DNA of 64,000 bases from Hydnum rufescens UP504 (Eukaryota > Basidiomycota > Agaricomycetes > Cantharellales > Hydnaceae). The DNA lies in assembly GCA_014904985.1 (NCBI GenBank), contig MU128917.1:1-64000 (forward strand), read 5' to 3'. Positions 33,101-43,591 of the stretch are shown here, piece after piece (position 1 is the stretch's first letter; the number at the start of each line of letters is the position of its first letter). The position numbers and the translations under genes were made by a program. Under the pieces are notes generated by a model. That model searched no databases and was not told where the DNA came from. It worked only from the letters and a program-made list of their open reading frames with translations.

Positions 33101-34522
33101 ATGATCTATATCCTGCGGGCTGCGAAAGAAGTCATTGCGACAGCTGTGGACATCATATTACCGGCCAGCCTGTCTCGTTTCTTCCTTCCCACTATCGACC
33201 ATTACGCGCCTCACTCACCAGATGTAGGATTCGAGGGATGGTACACTAGAATCCAAGATGAAGATCTCTCCATGGCTATCGTATTTTGCTCTCTAGGAAA
33301 TGGCACGCTTGGTCCTAGGAAGCACTACGTGCATTTCTCCGCTTCTGCCATCGGGACTACTGCTCTTGACCCACCTATAGAACTCCATCAATTTCCAGAA
33401 CACATCATTTCCACTCACACATCCCTCTCCTCCTTTACACTAGAGGCCCCAGGAATCGGAACCTTCTCGTGTACACCAGATCTACAGACGTATACCCTCG
33501 AAATTCCAGAGCCCGCTACGGACTCTGTCCTTCTCGTCACCATACACATCATGAAACGCACGCCATTAGACGAGACAGACTTATATCGCACACCTCACGG
33601 AAAAATGGCCCGAATGGAGACTACACTGCCCCTGCACTGGCATGTCTTTTCCACCTGTTCCCAGGCGGCGTATGACGTTAGACGAAGAACATCAGGCCAG
33701 CGAGATAATGTGCTACTGCAAGGGATAGGACGTGCCCATTTGGAGAAGAATTGGGGAAACTCATTTCCCCAAGGCTGGACGTGGCCAGTCTTTATTTCAA
33801 TGTGATTTAGCTTATAGACTGTGACCTGACAGTCCACGTTTTCTATCCAGGTCGCAAGCATCGTCCAGGGCCAAATCGCCTGACCCAACCTGTATGGTCC
33901 TCGCCGGAGGGAGAATATTGGGTCAAAAGGCTTTCCTTGTCCATTATCGCTCCCCTACGCTCAATTGGATGTTTCCCCGCCATACACTATCGCACCGCTC
34001 GTTCCTTCTATATTCAGCCTCAATCTGCGTTCCTTTGCTACCGCGAAGTGGCAATTAGCTCCATTTGTGCGAGAGTATTACGACAACATAAAAGGCGTCC
34101 TCGTCCTCGAAGTCAACGACTTTTCGCGAAAATTGGTCATCGACGTGCGCAGTACAGAGGTTGGTAAATCAATACTGTCCATTCCCAGCATCCTTAGAGT
34201 ATCACTCGATTGAGCATACTTTTATCCGGGCCTGAACTCTGTCACTGATCATCCTTTTACTTTGATTTTCTAGCCCCCTACAAAATCCAACTGGCTTGAA
34301 CTGTACTGCCCACTCCCTGGGGGCCATTCGACCTCAGCATACGAGACTTTCTCTGCTGTCCTTTGCGTCAAGGCCTATACCCGTTCGTGGTCACTCTGGC
34401 CAGGAAACTGGAGGGGATTCGCGTCTTGGGAGATCCTGGAGGAATGGGAGATGGACGATGCAGCTCTAGAGTTTGGTGGCGATTACTGGAGATGTGATGT
34501 TGATGGGCTACCCAGAGTTTAG
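33101..34522 (+). CDS. CrtC/AttH-like (hydroxyneurosporene synthase/Svf1-type lipocalin fold) protein, with a 1-base shift
   Basis: The N-terminal exon begins MIYILRAAKE and soon gives DVGFEGWYTRIQDED. It ends with the family hallmark EKNWGNSFPQGWTW. A second exon gives CMVLAGGRILGQKAFLVHYR, and after one base shift near 33968 (AATTGGATG where AATTGGGATG would keep frame) PPYTIAPLVPSIF and LVLEVNDFSRKLVIDV. A third exon gives NWLELYCPLPGGHSTSAYET up to the stop at 34520. The CrtC/AttH/tocopherol-cyclase-like family comprises double-lipocalin proteins that are hydratases in bacteria and of unknown role in basidiomycetes. The first intron's donor is unclear. The shift may be a pseudogene lesion or an error. 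Confidence 0.65.
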
Positions 34523-34692
34523 AGCAGGATTTAGACGTACTTACTGTACATTCACTAGCCGCGACTCGTGCTCTAAGCGCCCGGAAGTTGCCCGAGTCGG
34601 GAGGCCGCCCGGGAGCCGAACCTAGCCGAGTCACGGCACGTTATAGACACCACTCCACACTGAAGCTGCGGCGGGTAACGACTTTGGCATCC

Positions 34693-34816
34693 AGCTAGCG
34701 AGTCTGTTGCGTTCGATCGTCTCAGCGTGTCTTTTTCTACTAGCGGGTGTGTGTGAGAGACTGCGGAGCAATTGCTCCGCCGGCCTCGGTGCGTGAGGCA
34801 GCAGACCTGACTGTGC
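34693..34816 (-). repeat. Split direct repeat B2
   Basis: A 124-bp copy identical to 35043-35166 in the same orientation. It contains an internal GCGGAGCAATTGCTCCGC palindrome that could act in recombinase binding or as a hairpin. It forms the 3' outer end of the element, separated from A2 by 66 bp. Confidence 0.9.
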
Positions 34817-34882
34817 GGGTGGGTGGGATCGCTTGCTGCCTTCACGACTAAGCTAGTAGTGGGTGAGTCTGGGTGGGGGTTG

Positions 34883-35044
34883 GGGGAAGAGAGACTCCAA
34901 GTACTCGGTCTAGACGATGCGAACGTCCCAGTCGTCGAATCGTGAGGCCACCGGAAGCAAACGCGGCTTCCGCCGGCTCACTCACTCCCCTCTTTGCTAG
35001 CCACTCCTCTGCGTCGTCGTTCCTTGGGACTCAGAGGAATATAG
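34883..35044 (-). repeat. Split direct repeat A2
   Basis: Copy of 40354-40516 in the same orientation, with one T fewer in a T run (CTCTTTGC against CTCTTTTGC). It abuts B1 directly. Confidence 0.9.
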
Positions 35045-35166
35045 CTAGCGAGTCTGTTGCGTTCGATCGTCTCAGCGTGTCTTTTTCTACTAGCGGGTGT
35101 GTGTGAGAGACTGCGGAGCAATTGCTCCGCCGGCCTCGGTGCGTGAGGCAGCAGACCTGACTGTGC
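35043..35166 (-). repeat. Split direct repeat B1
   Basis: A 124-bp exact copy of 34693-34816, adjoining A2 and ending about 100 bp from the stop of the recombinase gene. Confidence 0.9.
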
Positions 35167-35264
35167 ACCCCAATGAGCCGGTGCGCAAACCATAGTCAGT
35201 CTGCCAGGATCAAGCACTATCACCCCAATCAGCACCGGCTAGTTATTACTTGTGGCCTGCCTGT

Positions 35265-36515
35265 TTAGCTGATATTTCTCGGTCTCTTGGGTCTCCTAGC
35301 TAGTATCCCTGTGCTGCTGTTACTCCCTTCTACCCGTATCCGTGCCATCTGTATCTCTTTCCACCTTGCCACTAGAATGGGATCTGTATCTTCAAAATAG
35401 GCATCCATGCTGTTGTTGACCTTTTTGAGTAGTGCGGCATCATGGATATGCTGCGGGATGATCGATTGTAAGTTCCTCCAATAGAGGTAAAACGAGTCTG
35501 AGCTCCACCGTCCCAACTTCTGCACAATTTGGATATCCGTGCCATGTTCAAGGAGGAACGTTGTGCCTCCGATTCGAAAACTGTGGCCCGAGGGAACTTC
35601 TAGACCGTCCTCACGCCAGATCTTGGAGAAGCAGTCCATCAGATTGTGCTTCACAGGGGGTTCCCATCCCTTCTCTGTTTCATAACCAAAGAAATGGCCA
35701 TGCGGTGGGATACCACAATTTATCTCCAGGTGTCTTCCAATTGCTCGGTAGGGGCATGTCGGGCTGTCTTCATATGTTAAAATGAGGTCTGCCCCCCGCA
35801 TCTGTGCTGTCTTAGACCATGGGATGTGTAGTGATATTGATTTGATGCCATTGTGATCCTCTCTCCGCAATCTTGTGCTGCGTAGGATGTGCCAATCTGC
35901 TGTGAAGGCTGACTTGCTGGGTACGGTAACCTCTCCCAATCTGGCTAGACCGTGGAACGCACTACATGCGATGGCCCAGCAGGCTACGTCGTATGTGTTG
36001 CAGAAATCCATCCTGCGGTGAATGGCATACAGGTGGGGTATCGTGACTGGTGGGCGGGGTTCCTTCCTGGAACTCTCTGGTGCGAGTTTCCGGCATCCTG
36101 CCAGGATCAAGCTCATGCGTGCATTTGATCCATGCCATGGTACGTCATGGTATCTGTGCCAGGCTGCTAGCCCTGAAAACCAATTCTTGATGCCCGCCTC
36201 GCCAATTGTCCCTGCCGCATCTGCTACAAAGCAACCCAGGAGGACTTCATCTGCTGGTAGACGGCTCCGTTCGTCTACCTCATTGGTGTCTGCCCACTCA
36301 ATCCACCTTAGAAGGCCCGAGGCATAGGACTGCCGTGTGGATCTCTCCAAAGCGTGTTGCATGACCCATTGGGTTTTCCCCAGGGCTAGGGCTCGCTCAG
36401 GGTACTTTAGAATAAGGCTTGCCCGTTGTGTAATTACCTGGGGGACACCCAACAGAACATCCGATGTTCTGCCTGCACCCATGGGCGGAATGGGGAGGGT
36501 TTCAGAAACCTCCAC
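35265..36515 (-). CDS. Tyrosine recombinase of the Ngaro element
   Basis: An open frame of 416 codons. After a SAM-like core-binding region (STRQSYASGLLRWIEWAD) comes the catalytic domain. The first arginine is in LARLGEVTVPS, the box II triad is HSFRIGG (H-x-x-R), the downstream LGRW supplies the H/W position, and the nucleophile is the tyrosine in FYLYWR. These are the residues used for strand cleavage and covalent attachment, allowing the circular cDNA to integrate without a target duplication. The start shown is the first in-frame initiator. An extra N-terminal exon joined across 36516-36639 is possible. The frame has no lesion, consistent with recent insertion. Confidence 0.9.
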   Translation of the reverse strand: MEVSETLPIPPMGAGRTSDVLLGVPQVITQRASLILKYPERALALGKTQWVMQHALERSTRQSYASGLLRWIEWADTNEVDERSRLPADEVLLGCFVADAAGTIGEAGIKNWFSGLAAWHRYHDVPWHGSNARMSLILAGCRKLAPESSRKEPRPPVTIPHLYAIHRRMDFCNTYDVACWAIACSAFHGLARLGEVTVPSKSAFTADWHILRSTRLRREDHNGIKSISLHIPWSKTAQMRGADLILTYEDSPTCPYRAIGRHLEINCGIPPHGHFFGYETEKGWEPPVKHNLMDCFSKIWREDGLEVPSGHSFRIGGTTFLLEHGTDIQIVQKLGRWSSDSFYLYWRNLQSIIPQHIHDAALLKKVNNSMDAYFEDTDPILVARWKEIQMARIRVEGSNSSTGILARRPKRPRNIS

Positions 36516-36639
36516 CCGCTCTTCGGCTTCCGGCCTACTGATAGTGGTGTGGGATAAATGGTGAAGGAGCCATTCTGTTGGCGCACATCTATGATGGCTA
36601 TAAAGGAAGAAAAATAACCTCGAATTAGGTATGCCTGTA

Positions 36640-39095
36640 TCATACTTCGTATAGGAAAGGTACGAGTTCCATGGGAACCCGGAACTGCTCAGGAAGTCTG
36701 TCTAACCCACCAAATTTCCCTCGTGACACCTGGTCCGATGGGTTTGTGGCACTCGTAATATACTGCACCTGGATGTCCAGGTCTGATGCCTCTGAGATAG
36801 TCCAGCCTCGCTGAATTGCCTCATTAGTCCATCGGTTGCGACCCCGTCCTCGGTTGAAAGCACCATTTGCCCCTTTATTATCCGCCAATACCTTGACTGT
36901 TTGGCTCTGAATTCCTCGCGCCACTAGCCACCGGATTGCAAATTCAATCACAATGCTCTCTGCACCTCCGATATCTCTACCGCTGTGTCCCAGTGCCCCT
37001 GGTACCCAGTGCCAGGCCTTGTACTGGTTCCTAACACGCAAGCCGATCCCCCAGTCTGACGACGCATCGACTGAAATTCCGTAATCAGCTGGTGTCCTCA
37101 TTTGGGTGAGGTTTCGAAAGATCCCTGGGTTGGTGAGCTGTTCTGCCCACCAGTGGATGTCTTGAACTACCAGGCTTGGCATTGTATGTCTCGCGTGGGG
37201 GGATCGGAAATTATTCATGAAGCGTTGAATGGATGGGAGGTGAGAACGGCCTTGGCGGTATATGAATGTAATGTGCATGAGACATCCGTGGAGTTGGAGG
37301 ATTGGTTGGAGTTTCGTCTTGAGGTCTGGGATAGCCAGGAGGGTTGTCGCACGTGCTAGATATTTTCGGCGCTTAATTTCTGGTAATGAAACACGTCGGA
37401 GATAGTAGTCCCACAGGAAACCGATGTAGACCTGTTCAAAGGCAAAGGCAAGCCATTTCTGGGGGGCCCAGGGAACCCCCAATTCATCTGTCGCTGTGGT
37501 GACATCCTGGAGAGTGTAACTATAGGTCCATTCCTGGATCAAGTCGCCTCTGTATCTCAGTCCTGAGGCTTCGATCTCTGTTATCTCTACTGGGTGTGCT
37601 GTTCGGGCTGTCACATGGGGGGTATCAAATTGCACAGCCACCTCTGGGAGTCGAAAATAACGTGTATGCCTTGACAGTAGGGCGACGGTTGGTAGAGGAG
37701 GTTCTGTCACTGGGGAAAGCTCTGGTTGATTTATAAACATGAGGTCGTCCACCCATCTTGTAATCGGGCCCATTCCGCTTGCCAGTAGAATGTCCCGCAC
37801 TGGTTCCAGGACTGCACCACAAATCCCGGCACCAGGTCGGACACCAAACGGTACTGCCTGGTTGACATAGAAAAGCCCGTCTGGACCACGCTGTACCAGC
37901 CATCTCTTGTCCTCCGGTCTGACTGGGCACTGCCTGTATGCTGCGTCGATGTCGCCGACGGCGGCCATCGTCCCCCGTGGGCACATTGCAATCTGTATCC
38001 AGGTGTATTTGTTAGTTAAAGGAACCTGGACACTCGGGTCGTTCACTGGAAATTGGTGTCTGCTGTGGAGAGAGAACCCCGACGACCATGGGTTGTACTC
38101 TTTGAGTCATCAGCCCCATGTCGCTGCCAATGGCAAACAGCTGACCACACCCACACTCTGAGAGCTGCTGAGTGTCTCACTGTCCAGTGGTTCCCCATGA
38201 CACGGTCCATGCTCGTAGCAGCGGAAACCCTTGTCTAGGATGGGTCCTGCCGATGGCCAGGATCTCCTTTCCTGTGAGTCTCGCTCTCAGGTGGGCAGCC
38301 GACATCATGCTCGTTGCACTGATGTGCTGCTGCCTCCTCTTGATACTGATCGTGGGGGGGGGAAGGAAATTAATTCTGGAGATTACTCACAAAGGTTGCT
38401 AGAGACTCGGCTCCATCCCACACAGTGGGGTAGTCGTCTGGATTAAGTAAGTCGTTGACTGCAATTCCTTGTGCATCTGGGGCTGAGCAGTCGATGATGA
38501 GTCGCCACTTGGTGACCGACTCTAGTTGTCCTGGCACACGCGGTTTCTCTACCACATTGAGCGGAGAGCAAAAGAAGTGGCCGTATGTCTTCACGACCTC
38601 GTTGAAACTGTATGGACCAACTAGCCTCCCCTTCTTGACTTCGTCTGCTATGTATTCTCGTACGAAACCTTCTTGTAACTTGGCACCTGTCCGATTGTTT
38701 GGAGGGTACGAGTTCGATAGTACTGGGAGAGGGTTGGATAGGGAGAGAGGGAAACCTTCTTCCAGCCATCCCACTATGTGGGGGTGCTTAGCTGATAACT
38801 TATGACGATGGAGGGCTGTCTTGAAACGGTTGGCGTGGTACTTTGTTACAATTCGGGCCTTGTCTTCAGCACGAAGCCGATCTTCCTCCATGGCCTGTAC
38901 CGCCACAGATTGAGCACTCGTGGAGTGCGCGGCAATCTGGCCTGGGGCAAGGTCGTCCCAGGAAGGATGTGGGACAGTACTCCCTGGAGTCGGTGATCCG
39001 GATGATCCTTCCGTTCGTAGAACGTGAACGGACGGGGGTCCCTGTCGTTGTATCGGCCAGTGAACAGTCTGTCGCTCGGTGGCCTGCCCTTCCAC
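36640..39095 (-). CDS. Reverse transcriptase-RNase H of the Ngaro element, split by a 398-nt intron
   Basis: The upstream part (39095-38391) has RT fingers motifs FFCSPLNVVEKPR and KWRLIIDCSAPDAQGIAVND and ends SLATF. A GTGAGT donor starts at 38390 and an ATACAG acceptor ends at 37993, after which the frame gives IAMCPRGTMAAVGDIDAAYR (RT motif A) directly. Motif C is TRWVDDLMF (VDD rather than YxDD). A connection and an RNase H domain follow, with YGISVDASSD, the glutamate in ESIVIEF and the aspartate in VLADNKGANGAF. The frame stops at 36640. Without splicing, translation stops a few codons into the intron, so splicing appears needed for RT. The frame overlaps gag by about 250 bp. Confidence 0.85.
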
Positions 39096-40275
39096 AACAC
39101 CAGCACGAGCCTCAGGGCTGCCACGCTCATTGCTCCCTCTAAAAGGGGCTTTGTGTCCCGTTGTTGGTTCGTATAACGGGGCTGCGAGACACTCCGCTCG
39201 GCAGGTCGTGAGATCGGGTCGAAGCGACTTGAGGAAATGCGCTCTCTTGGTACCCGGAGTTGTGATTGCTGGACCACGACTGTGTCTCGCGCTGCATTCC
39301 GAGCCAGGGCTTGGAACCTGTCTTGGTTGTATGCTGTCTGTGAATTTTGGACTTCCCGCTCGAGGTTCAGATCTGCAAACAGGAATGGGCTCGTGAAGAA
39401 TTTCCTCCGGAGTGTATGTTCCGCCCTCGCTAGCACTGGGAAATTAAAGTCCCACAATGCATGACTCCTTTATGAAGTCGTGGAGATGGCGGAAGTTCTC
39501 GATGGTAGGGTCATCTGCGACACCATCCATGCCTAGGAGTTGGGTGAAACGGGTTTGTGCCTCTAGCCACTCATGTTTAGGAAGGTTGCCGGTCTCGTGT
39601 GTCGCTGTTGGTGTCGTCTACGTATTCAGCATCGATCAGTCCTGTGCTGCTCTCTACTGCCCGTGTAACTTTCTTGATTGTTGTATCGTTCAGAGCATAG
39701 TCGCGGTATTGAGAAGCAGTGAGGTCGGCGAATGGAACAAAGAATCCTTTACGCGCTGTTCGTAGCACGATCTCCGGTATTATGCCTGACCGCTCGACTG
39801 CTTGCGCTGAGACATAGTTGGATATGGAAAGCGCGTGCTTCTTGTTGCTTTTGGTGAGGGATCCATTTGTCGTGAGTGACACAAGTGCTGCCGCCGTGGC
39901 AGCTGCTATGGATTCTGCTGCAATCCTCTCTAGCAGGGCTTCAGTCGGTCTCGCAGTATTCTCAACACTGTTACTCGCCAGTTTGGCCTCCAAGACAGCA
40001 ATGCTTCCACTCAGTATCTCCCTCTCAACCTGGAAGGCCTGCTCAGCCTGCTCCTGCTTCTTCTTCGAAACCGCGATTTCGAATTGGAAGGACCTGAGTT
40101 GAGCCTCTAGCTGCTGTATGCGATCCTCCGTCGTGCTTCCACTCCTGTTCTCACTCTGGTCCTCCTGGGGCTGATCTGCCTCGCTGGATCTCAGACCAGG
40201 GGGAGAGGAAGTTGTTGGCACTGATGGGATTTCAGTCTGCGTGCTAGGCTTGGTAATTCCGAGTCCATTTGCCAT
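38846..40275 (-). CDS. Gag-like protein of the Ngaro element (two frame changes)
   Basis: Begins MANGLGITKP at 40275. The first 232 codons hold an acidic Ser-rich segment and a coiled coil (RIQQLEAQLRSFQFEIAVSK). The frame then changes near 39590 to one reading TGNLPKHEWLEAQTRFTQLL, and again near 39460 to one reading LWDFNFPVLARAEHTLRRKF, down to 38846. Each change is a single-base shift with good coding sense on both sides, so gag is either damaged, mis-sequenced or joined by introns I cannot place. No CCHC knuckle is seen. A nucleic-acid-binding structural role is inferred from position. Confidence 0.6.
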
Positions 40276-40353
40276 GTCTAGTCTCTCTATTCTGGAACTT
40301 GGTATATATAGTACCAGAGGTTTCTGTTGCCTAGAAATGCTACTGCTCTGTAG

Positions 40354-40516
40354 TGGGGAAGAGAGACTCCAAGTACTCGGTCTAGACGATGCGAACGTCC
40401 CAGTCGTCGAATCGTGAGGCCACCGGAAGCAAACGCGGCTTCCGCCGGCTCACTCACTCCCCTCTTTTGCTAGCCACTCCTCTGCGTCGTCGTTCCTTGG
40501 GACTCAGAGGAATATA
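40354..40516 (-). repeat. Split direct repeat A1
   Basis: The isolated 5' copy of repeat A. It begins GGGGAAGAGAGACTCC on + and ends GGAATATA. The gag start lies about 80 bp inside it. Confidence 0.9.
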
Positions 40517-40631
40517 AGAAGGGACACTACGGTTATTTACTTGATATTTTCTGACAAACATTTTAGCTGCGAAAAGCAGTGTGACTATACCTTAACCTCT
40601 ACCATCTACCATCCTCTCCCCATTTGCTGCG

Positions 40632-43110
40632 ATGTCTACGAGAAACCTTCTAGATCTGCCGATCGAAGTCTTTCTGGACCAGCTCTTCCCTGCGATTCAA
40701 CTCTCAGATCTCCTCTCTCTCTCCAGAACCTGTAAATTCTTCGCAATCTTGTGTTCCGACGATACCTTTTGGAAACGCAAGCTGCGAGAAGACTTTAATT
40801 ATTCCATCACTGATGCTCGTAACAAAGGTATCGTTTTCCTTCGCCTTCGCCACCCATTACGCAACATGGGCACTTACCACTTTTCGTTCAAGGTTTCCGA
40901 CTGCTGTACAGAGGAATCCGCCGCCCGCATGTATATGTTTGGGGTTCGTGCATCGAATTCTTTTTCTCTCTTTTGGATACCTGCTCACATAAACGTCATC
41001 GTCCAGCCAAATCAGCTGTGGTAGATTAGGATTAGCAACGGCGGAATGGCAGAAGTATAGACATCAATCGATAAATGCTCCGGCTGGGATTCCGTTCCCT
41101 GTGGAGCTCAACCTGGCACGCGGTGTGAGAATTGTCACTATTGTAGCGCCGGATGGTACGTACTTTCCCTCATCTCAGTTCTCATCTATACCTAATAGGT
41201 TTCTATTTCCATAGGTCGTTCCATGCCCTCGACGACACAGGAAAGCTCCACGTATGGGGTACGCTCCTCGAATGCTGTGACCTTTCAACTGTATACTAAA
41301 GTTGAGCCTAGGAACAATGGACAGCGAGCGTATGTCCATAGGTAAGGGTGAATTCGCGGATGCCGGCGAGTGTGCATCCACTCCTGTTATATTGGATCTT
41401 CCCGAGTCGATCGTTTCTTTAAGGTCCGTTGTATCCCACCCGGCCTGCACATCAATCTCCCTCATGAATACTTGCTCTTGAAATCATATACAGTGCGGGC
41501 CGCAAACATGTCATCGCGCTTGATGCGAAAGGTCAGGTCTGGCTATTCACATCGTGGGGACGCCCCGCACGAATCCTATCGCCCGTCATATCCGATACGT
41601 CATCTGCCATATCTCGCGTCGTCCAGGCCGAAGCGGGGTGGTATAACATCACCGTGCTCACCGATTCAGGAACTGTTTATGTCGAGTGGCCGTTCGGGGC
41701 GCAATGGGAGCTAAGATCGATGCGCACGATGAGGAGTTGGATTCTACTCCGATTCGGAGAGCTGCTGCGCGAGTCAGCGAGGATCGTAGAGTGCCTTGCG
41801 AGGCATGGGATCTCCATCATGATCTTTTCGAGCTACCTCCCATCCCTCAGAATCTCCCCACGCTCAGGGCTGATACGGACGCCACGGTCGAGGAAGACCT
41901 ACGATTAATCAAGATCGCTGCGGGGGATCAATTCTTAGTCGGTCTCACGAATAGGGGTCATGTTCTTAGGATCGACCTTGAGACGGACGACGGTGACCTC
42001 GAGGACGGGCTTACGACTCTGAGGCTGAAGTTTAGACATGGGGAGCGGAAATGGGAGTATGTGAGTCTTCTTTCACATTGTCAATCGTTACCAGCCCGAT
42101 AATTTTTTGTTGCAATCGAAAAGCTTCCCCAGTTTAGCGAATTGAAGCATGTTCGCGAACACCCCACTTTTTCCTCTGACTCACTAAAGTCGATATGGAC
42201 TTCTGAAAACCTTGGTATCACACATGTGCGTCATCACTCTCCCACCCATGACTGTCCTGGTTTCATAGCCGTGATCAAATAATTCTAGATATCCGCGTCC
42301 TTCCAAACTTTCGTAGCTTATTCCGTCGGCGGTACATCCGTAGTCCTCATGGGGAAACGATCCACATCGCCCGCCGATGTGCCGACGGTGCTTCCCGGAC
42401 TGCAGAACCGCAACATCATCTCGGTCGTCCTCGGCGACTACCATTTCGGGGCGCTCACGGAGGACGGAACTCTTTTGACATGGGGGAAATACTCTGCAGG
42501 AGCCATTGGGCTAGGCGATCCGTTCAAGAACCCGGTGGGATCTCCTGGGGGTTTCCATCCCGTTGACGATCAAGCATTCAGTCCCTACAGTGTTCTCCCC
42601 TGGGGAGTCCCCCACCGAGGAATACGCCCACCCCCGCGTGATGTGCAAGAACCCACAGAGGTTCGCTTCGATTACCAGGATCACAAACGTGACAAGTTCG
42701 TCTTCTCTGTCGCTGCGTCCGGATGGCACACTGCCGCACTCGTCATCGATCTTGAGCCCAACAATCCGCCCGGTCCACCTGTTTCTGAACGTGAAACCCC
42801 AAACGAGTCTACATCACACGCGAACCTACATACGCACGGAGGTGGAAGGGACGAGGAGGACGGGGAGACGATGCCTGGTGCATTCCCTCGAGTACATTTG
42901 CGAGGCGGTCCCGGACCGTTTCGTATCGGCTACGCAGGGAGGGGACTCGCATGGGGCGCGGCCCTTCAATCTCATGTTCATCAGCAGCCCGGTGCCCCCG
43001 ACGTTCCGCCGCCTCAGCCTCAGCCTCATAACACCGCGCCGTGGACGGGTCGTGTTCTTCATGGTGGATTTAGAGGGCTCCCTCCGAGGCGAGGTGGACC
43101 ACGAGAATGA
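40632..43110 (+). CDS. F-box protein with RCC1-like repeats (SAF1-like), one apparent shift
   Basis: Exon 1 starts MSTRNLLDLPIEVFLDQLFP, an F-box that would bind Skp1. The first intron is GTATCG..TTCAAG. Further exons give RCC1-type blades: VYVWGSC, ARGVRIVTIVAPDG, SFHALDDTGKLHVWG, AGRKHVIALDAKGQVWLFTS, LIKIAAGDQFLVGLTNRGHV, ISVVLGDYHFGALTEDGTLL and FSVAASGWHTAALVID. The arrangement suggests a substrate adaptor of an SCF ubiquitin ligase, as for yeast Saf1. The C-terminus keeps GPFRIGYAGRGLAWGA. One base is out of register near 41705 (WPFGAQW then AKIDAHDEEL in the next frame). The gene is convergent with the HNH_2 gene to the right. A truncated 5' paralogue lies at 27541. Confidence 0.75.
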
Positions 43111-43591
43111 GTGATAGTCTGTGTTTTTTTTTTCCAAGTAGTCAAATGATGGTCAATTGGAGTGTACTTGTATGATGTACATCAGTGTGTGTGTATTTAT
43201 GCATGCAAGATCCGGACTCCCGTATCATGACACCGTGCTCCGATTATGAGGTAACAGACAGGACTATGAGGGATCGAAGTCTGGTCGGTCATTGAGTTCT
43301 ACTTCTGGTCCCCCTTGTTATACGACGAGATTCATCATGAGCGAGGTTTAATCATCTTGCGTTCACTGGCATCTCTAATTTTCCAGGGAACCATCTTCAA
43401 AATATCCAGTTAGAAACACTGGCTATGCTAGTATCTCTCTTTTGCTCTTGGAAGTTAATTCCACAGTGCACCGGGAAATTTACAGTATACATTGTATAGT
43501 AGCTGATATGCAAGGCCCCAAAGTTCTGTTGTACATTATGTTCTTCACAAAATATTAATCGTTGCCAGCTCCTCTTTGGTGAAGTGATTAG
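43111..43591. other. Convergent intergenic, nothing recognised
   Basis: The 3' sides of the F-box/RCC1 gene (+) and the HNH_2 gene (-). A T-run (TTTTTTTTTT at 43124) lies just past the first stop and a TGTGTGTGTATT patch near 43185. No gene is seen. Confidence 0.35.

Larger units (their letters stand above)
34693..40516 (-). mobile_element. Ngaro/PAT-type tyrosine-recombinase retrotransposon with split direct repeats
   Basis: Read leftward the element is A1 (40516-40354), gag, RT-RNase H, tyrosine recombinase, B1 (35166-35043), A2 (35044-34883), B2 (34816-34693). That A1-body-B1-A2-B2 order is the split-direct-repeat layout of PAT/Ngaro elements and differs from the inverted ends of DIRS-1. 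The 124-bp B copies are identical and the 162-bp A copies differ by one T, so insertion was recent. No methyltransferase frame is present, favouring Ngaro. The RT-RH and recombinase frames are open; gag shows two frame changes. Confidence 0.85.

Noticed and set aside
34693..40516. DIRS-1 or Crypton classification of the recombinase element
   Set aside because: Ends are split direct repeats rather than inverted, and RT-RNase H is present, which excludes Cryptons and favours Ngaro/PAT.
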